Shown here: piece after piece, positions 5,993 to 6,261 of the stretch
Numbering within the stretch: position 1 is the first letter of the stretch
Layout: the number at the start of each line of letters is the position of its first letter
Assembly: GCA_031285365.1 (NCBI GenBank)
Contig: JAITWP010000145.1
Location: 1-6,261 of the forward strand
DNA: 6,261 nucleotides
Source of the DNA: Azoarcus sp.
GTDB taxonomy: Bacteria; Pseudomonadota; Gammaproteobacteria; Burkholderiales; Rhodocyclaceae
Direction: 5' to 3'
Made by a program: the position numbers and the translations under genes
The notes under the pieces: model-generated
The model's database searches: none
Told to the model about the DNA's origin: nothing
The model's input: the letters and a program-made list of their open reading frames with translations, nothing else

Positions 5993-6261
5993 ATGAAGAC
6001 CCGGTTAGCGTTGTGCCTTGGACGGTTGAGCGTGGTTACGGTGATTGGTTTGATCTCGATGGCCTCGCCGGTGTTGGCGCAGGATGACTTTCTTCTGGCG
6101 AATAGGGGGGGAGTCTCGCCAGTTTCAGTGATTTCACAGGAAACGCTCGATGGCCTGCTGGCGCCGATTGCCTTGTACCCTGATGCACTGCTGGCACAGG
6201 TGTTGATGGCGGTGACGTATCCGATAGATGTGGTCGAAGCGGCGCGCTGGCAACAGGAAAA
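5993..6261 (+). CDS. DUF3300 domain-containing exported protein (partial, C-terminus off the right edge)
   Basis: The first 89 codons of a longer gene. The N-terminus is a classic Sec signal peptide: MKTRLALCLGR, a hydrophobic core SVVTVIGLISMASPV, and likely cleavage after VLA (residue 29) before QDDF. The Cys at residue 8 is too early and in the wrong context for a lipobox, so a soluble periplasmic or outer-surface protein is expected rather than a lipoprotein. The mature part contains LDGLLAPIALYPDALLAQVL (52-71) followed by MAVTYPIDVVEAARWQQE (72-89). This LLAPIALYPD-x-LL-x-Q-x-L-M-A-x-TYP-x-(E/D)-VV-x-AARW pattern is the hallmark of DUF3300 proteins, whose function is unknown to me. Such proteins are usually several hundred residues, so most of this one lies outside the window. 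The start follows a strong Shine-Dalgarno and a repeat-rich upstream region, which suggests its own regulated promoter rather than read-through from purB. Confidence 0.87.
   Translation, partial: MKTRLALCLGRLSVVTVIGLISMASPVLAQDDFLLANRGGVSPVSVISQETLDGLLAPIALYPDALLAQVLMAVTYPIDVVEAARWQQE

Overview
This window is a compact chromosomal segment from a moderately GC-rich Gram-negative bacterium. The best guess is a betaproteobacterium (Nitrosomonadales/Rhodocyclales-like). That rests on the run argS - SPOR-domain protein - dsbA, an arrangement I know from that class, on a DUF2322-like small protein, and on the protein sequences themselves. Genus and species cannot be set by eye. No mobile element, CRISPR array, tRNA, rRNA or sign of recent gene transfer was seen.

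Layout. Positions 1-341 (minus strand) hold the N-terminal part of a YciA-type acyl-CoA thioesterase, which runs off the left edge. A 122-bp divergent intergenic region (342-463) carries a perfect TATAAT for rightward transcription and a weaker leftward promoter that overlaps it. All other genes are on the plus strand: argS (464-2230), a membrane-anchored SPOR-domain protein (2279-2917), dsbA (2982-3611), a single-domain PilZ protein (3661-4152), purB (4197-5564), a DUF2322-like small protein (5576-5893) and the start of a secreted DUF3300 protein (5993 to the right edge). Gaps are 11-99 bp. No convincing Rho-independent terminator separates the genes, so one or two polycistronic units are plausible.

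How the genes relate. Most are housekeeping: tRNA charging (ArgS), purine synthesis (PurB), periplasmic disulfide formation (DsbA), peptidoglycan/septum binding (SPOR protein) and acyl-CoA hydrolysis (YciA). SPOR and DsbA both act in the periplasm. The PilZ protein has an intact c-di-GMP-binding signature and is the only visible signalling component. The DUF2322-like gene starts 11 bp after purB stops and is probably coupled to it. The least explained pieces are that small protein, the partial DUF3300 exported protein, the cluster of short repeats at 5902-5965 in front of it, and a T8 tract near the start of the PilZ gene.

Overall this looks like an ordinary core region. I see no complete new system; the findings are modest leads.
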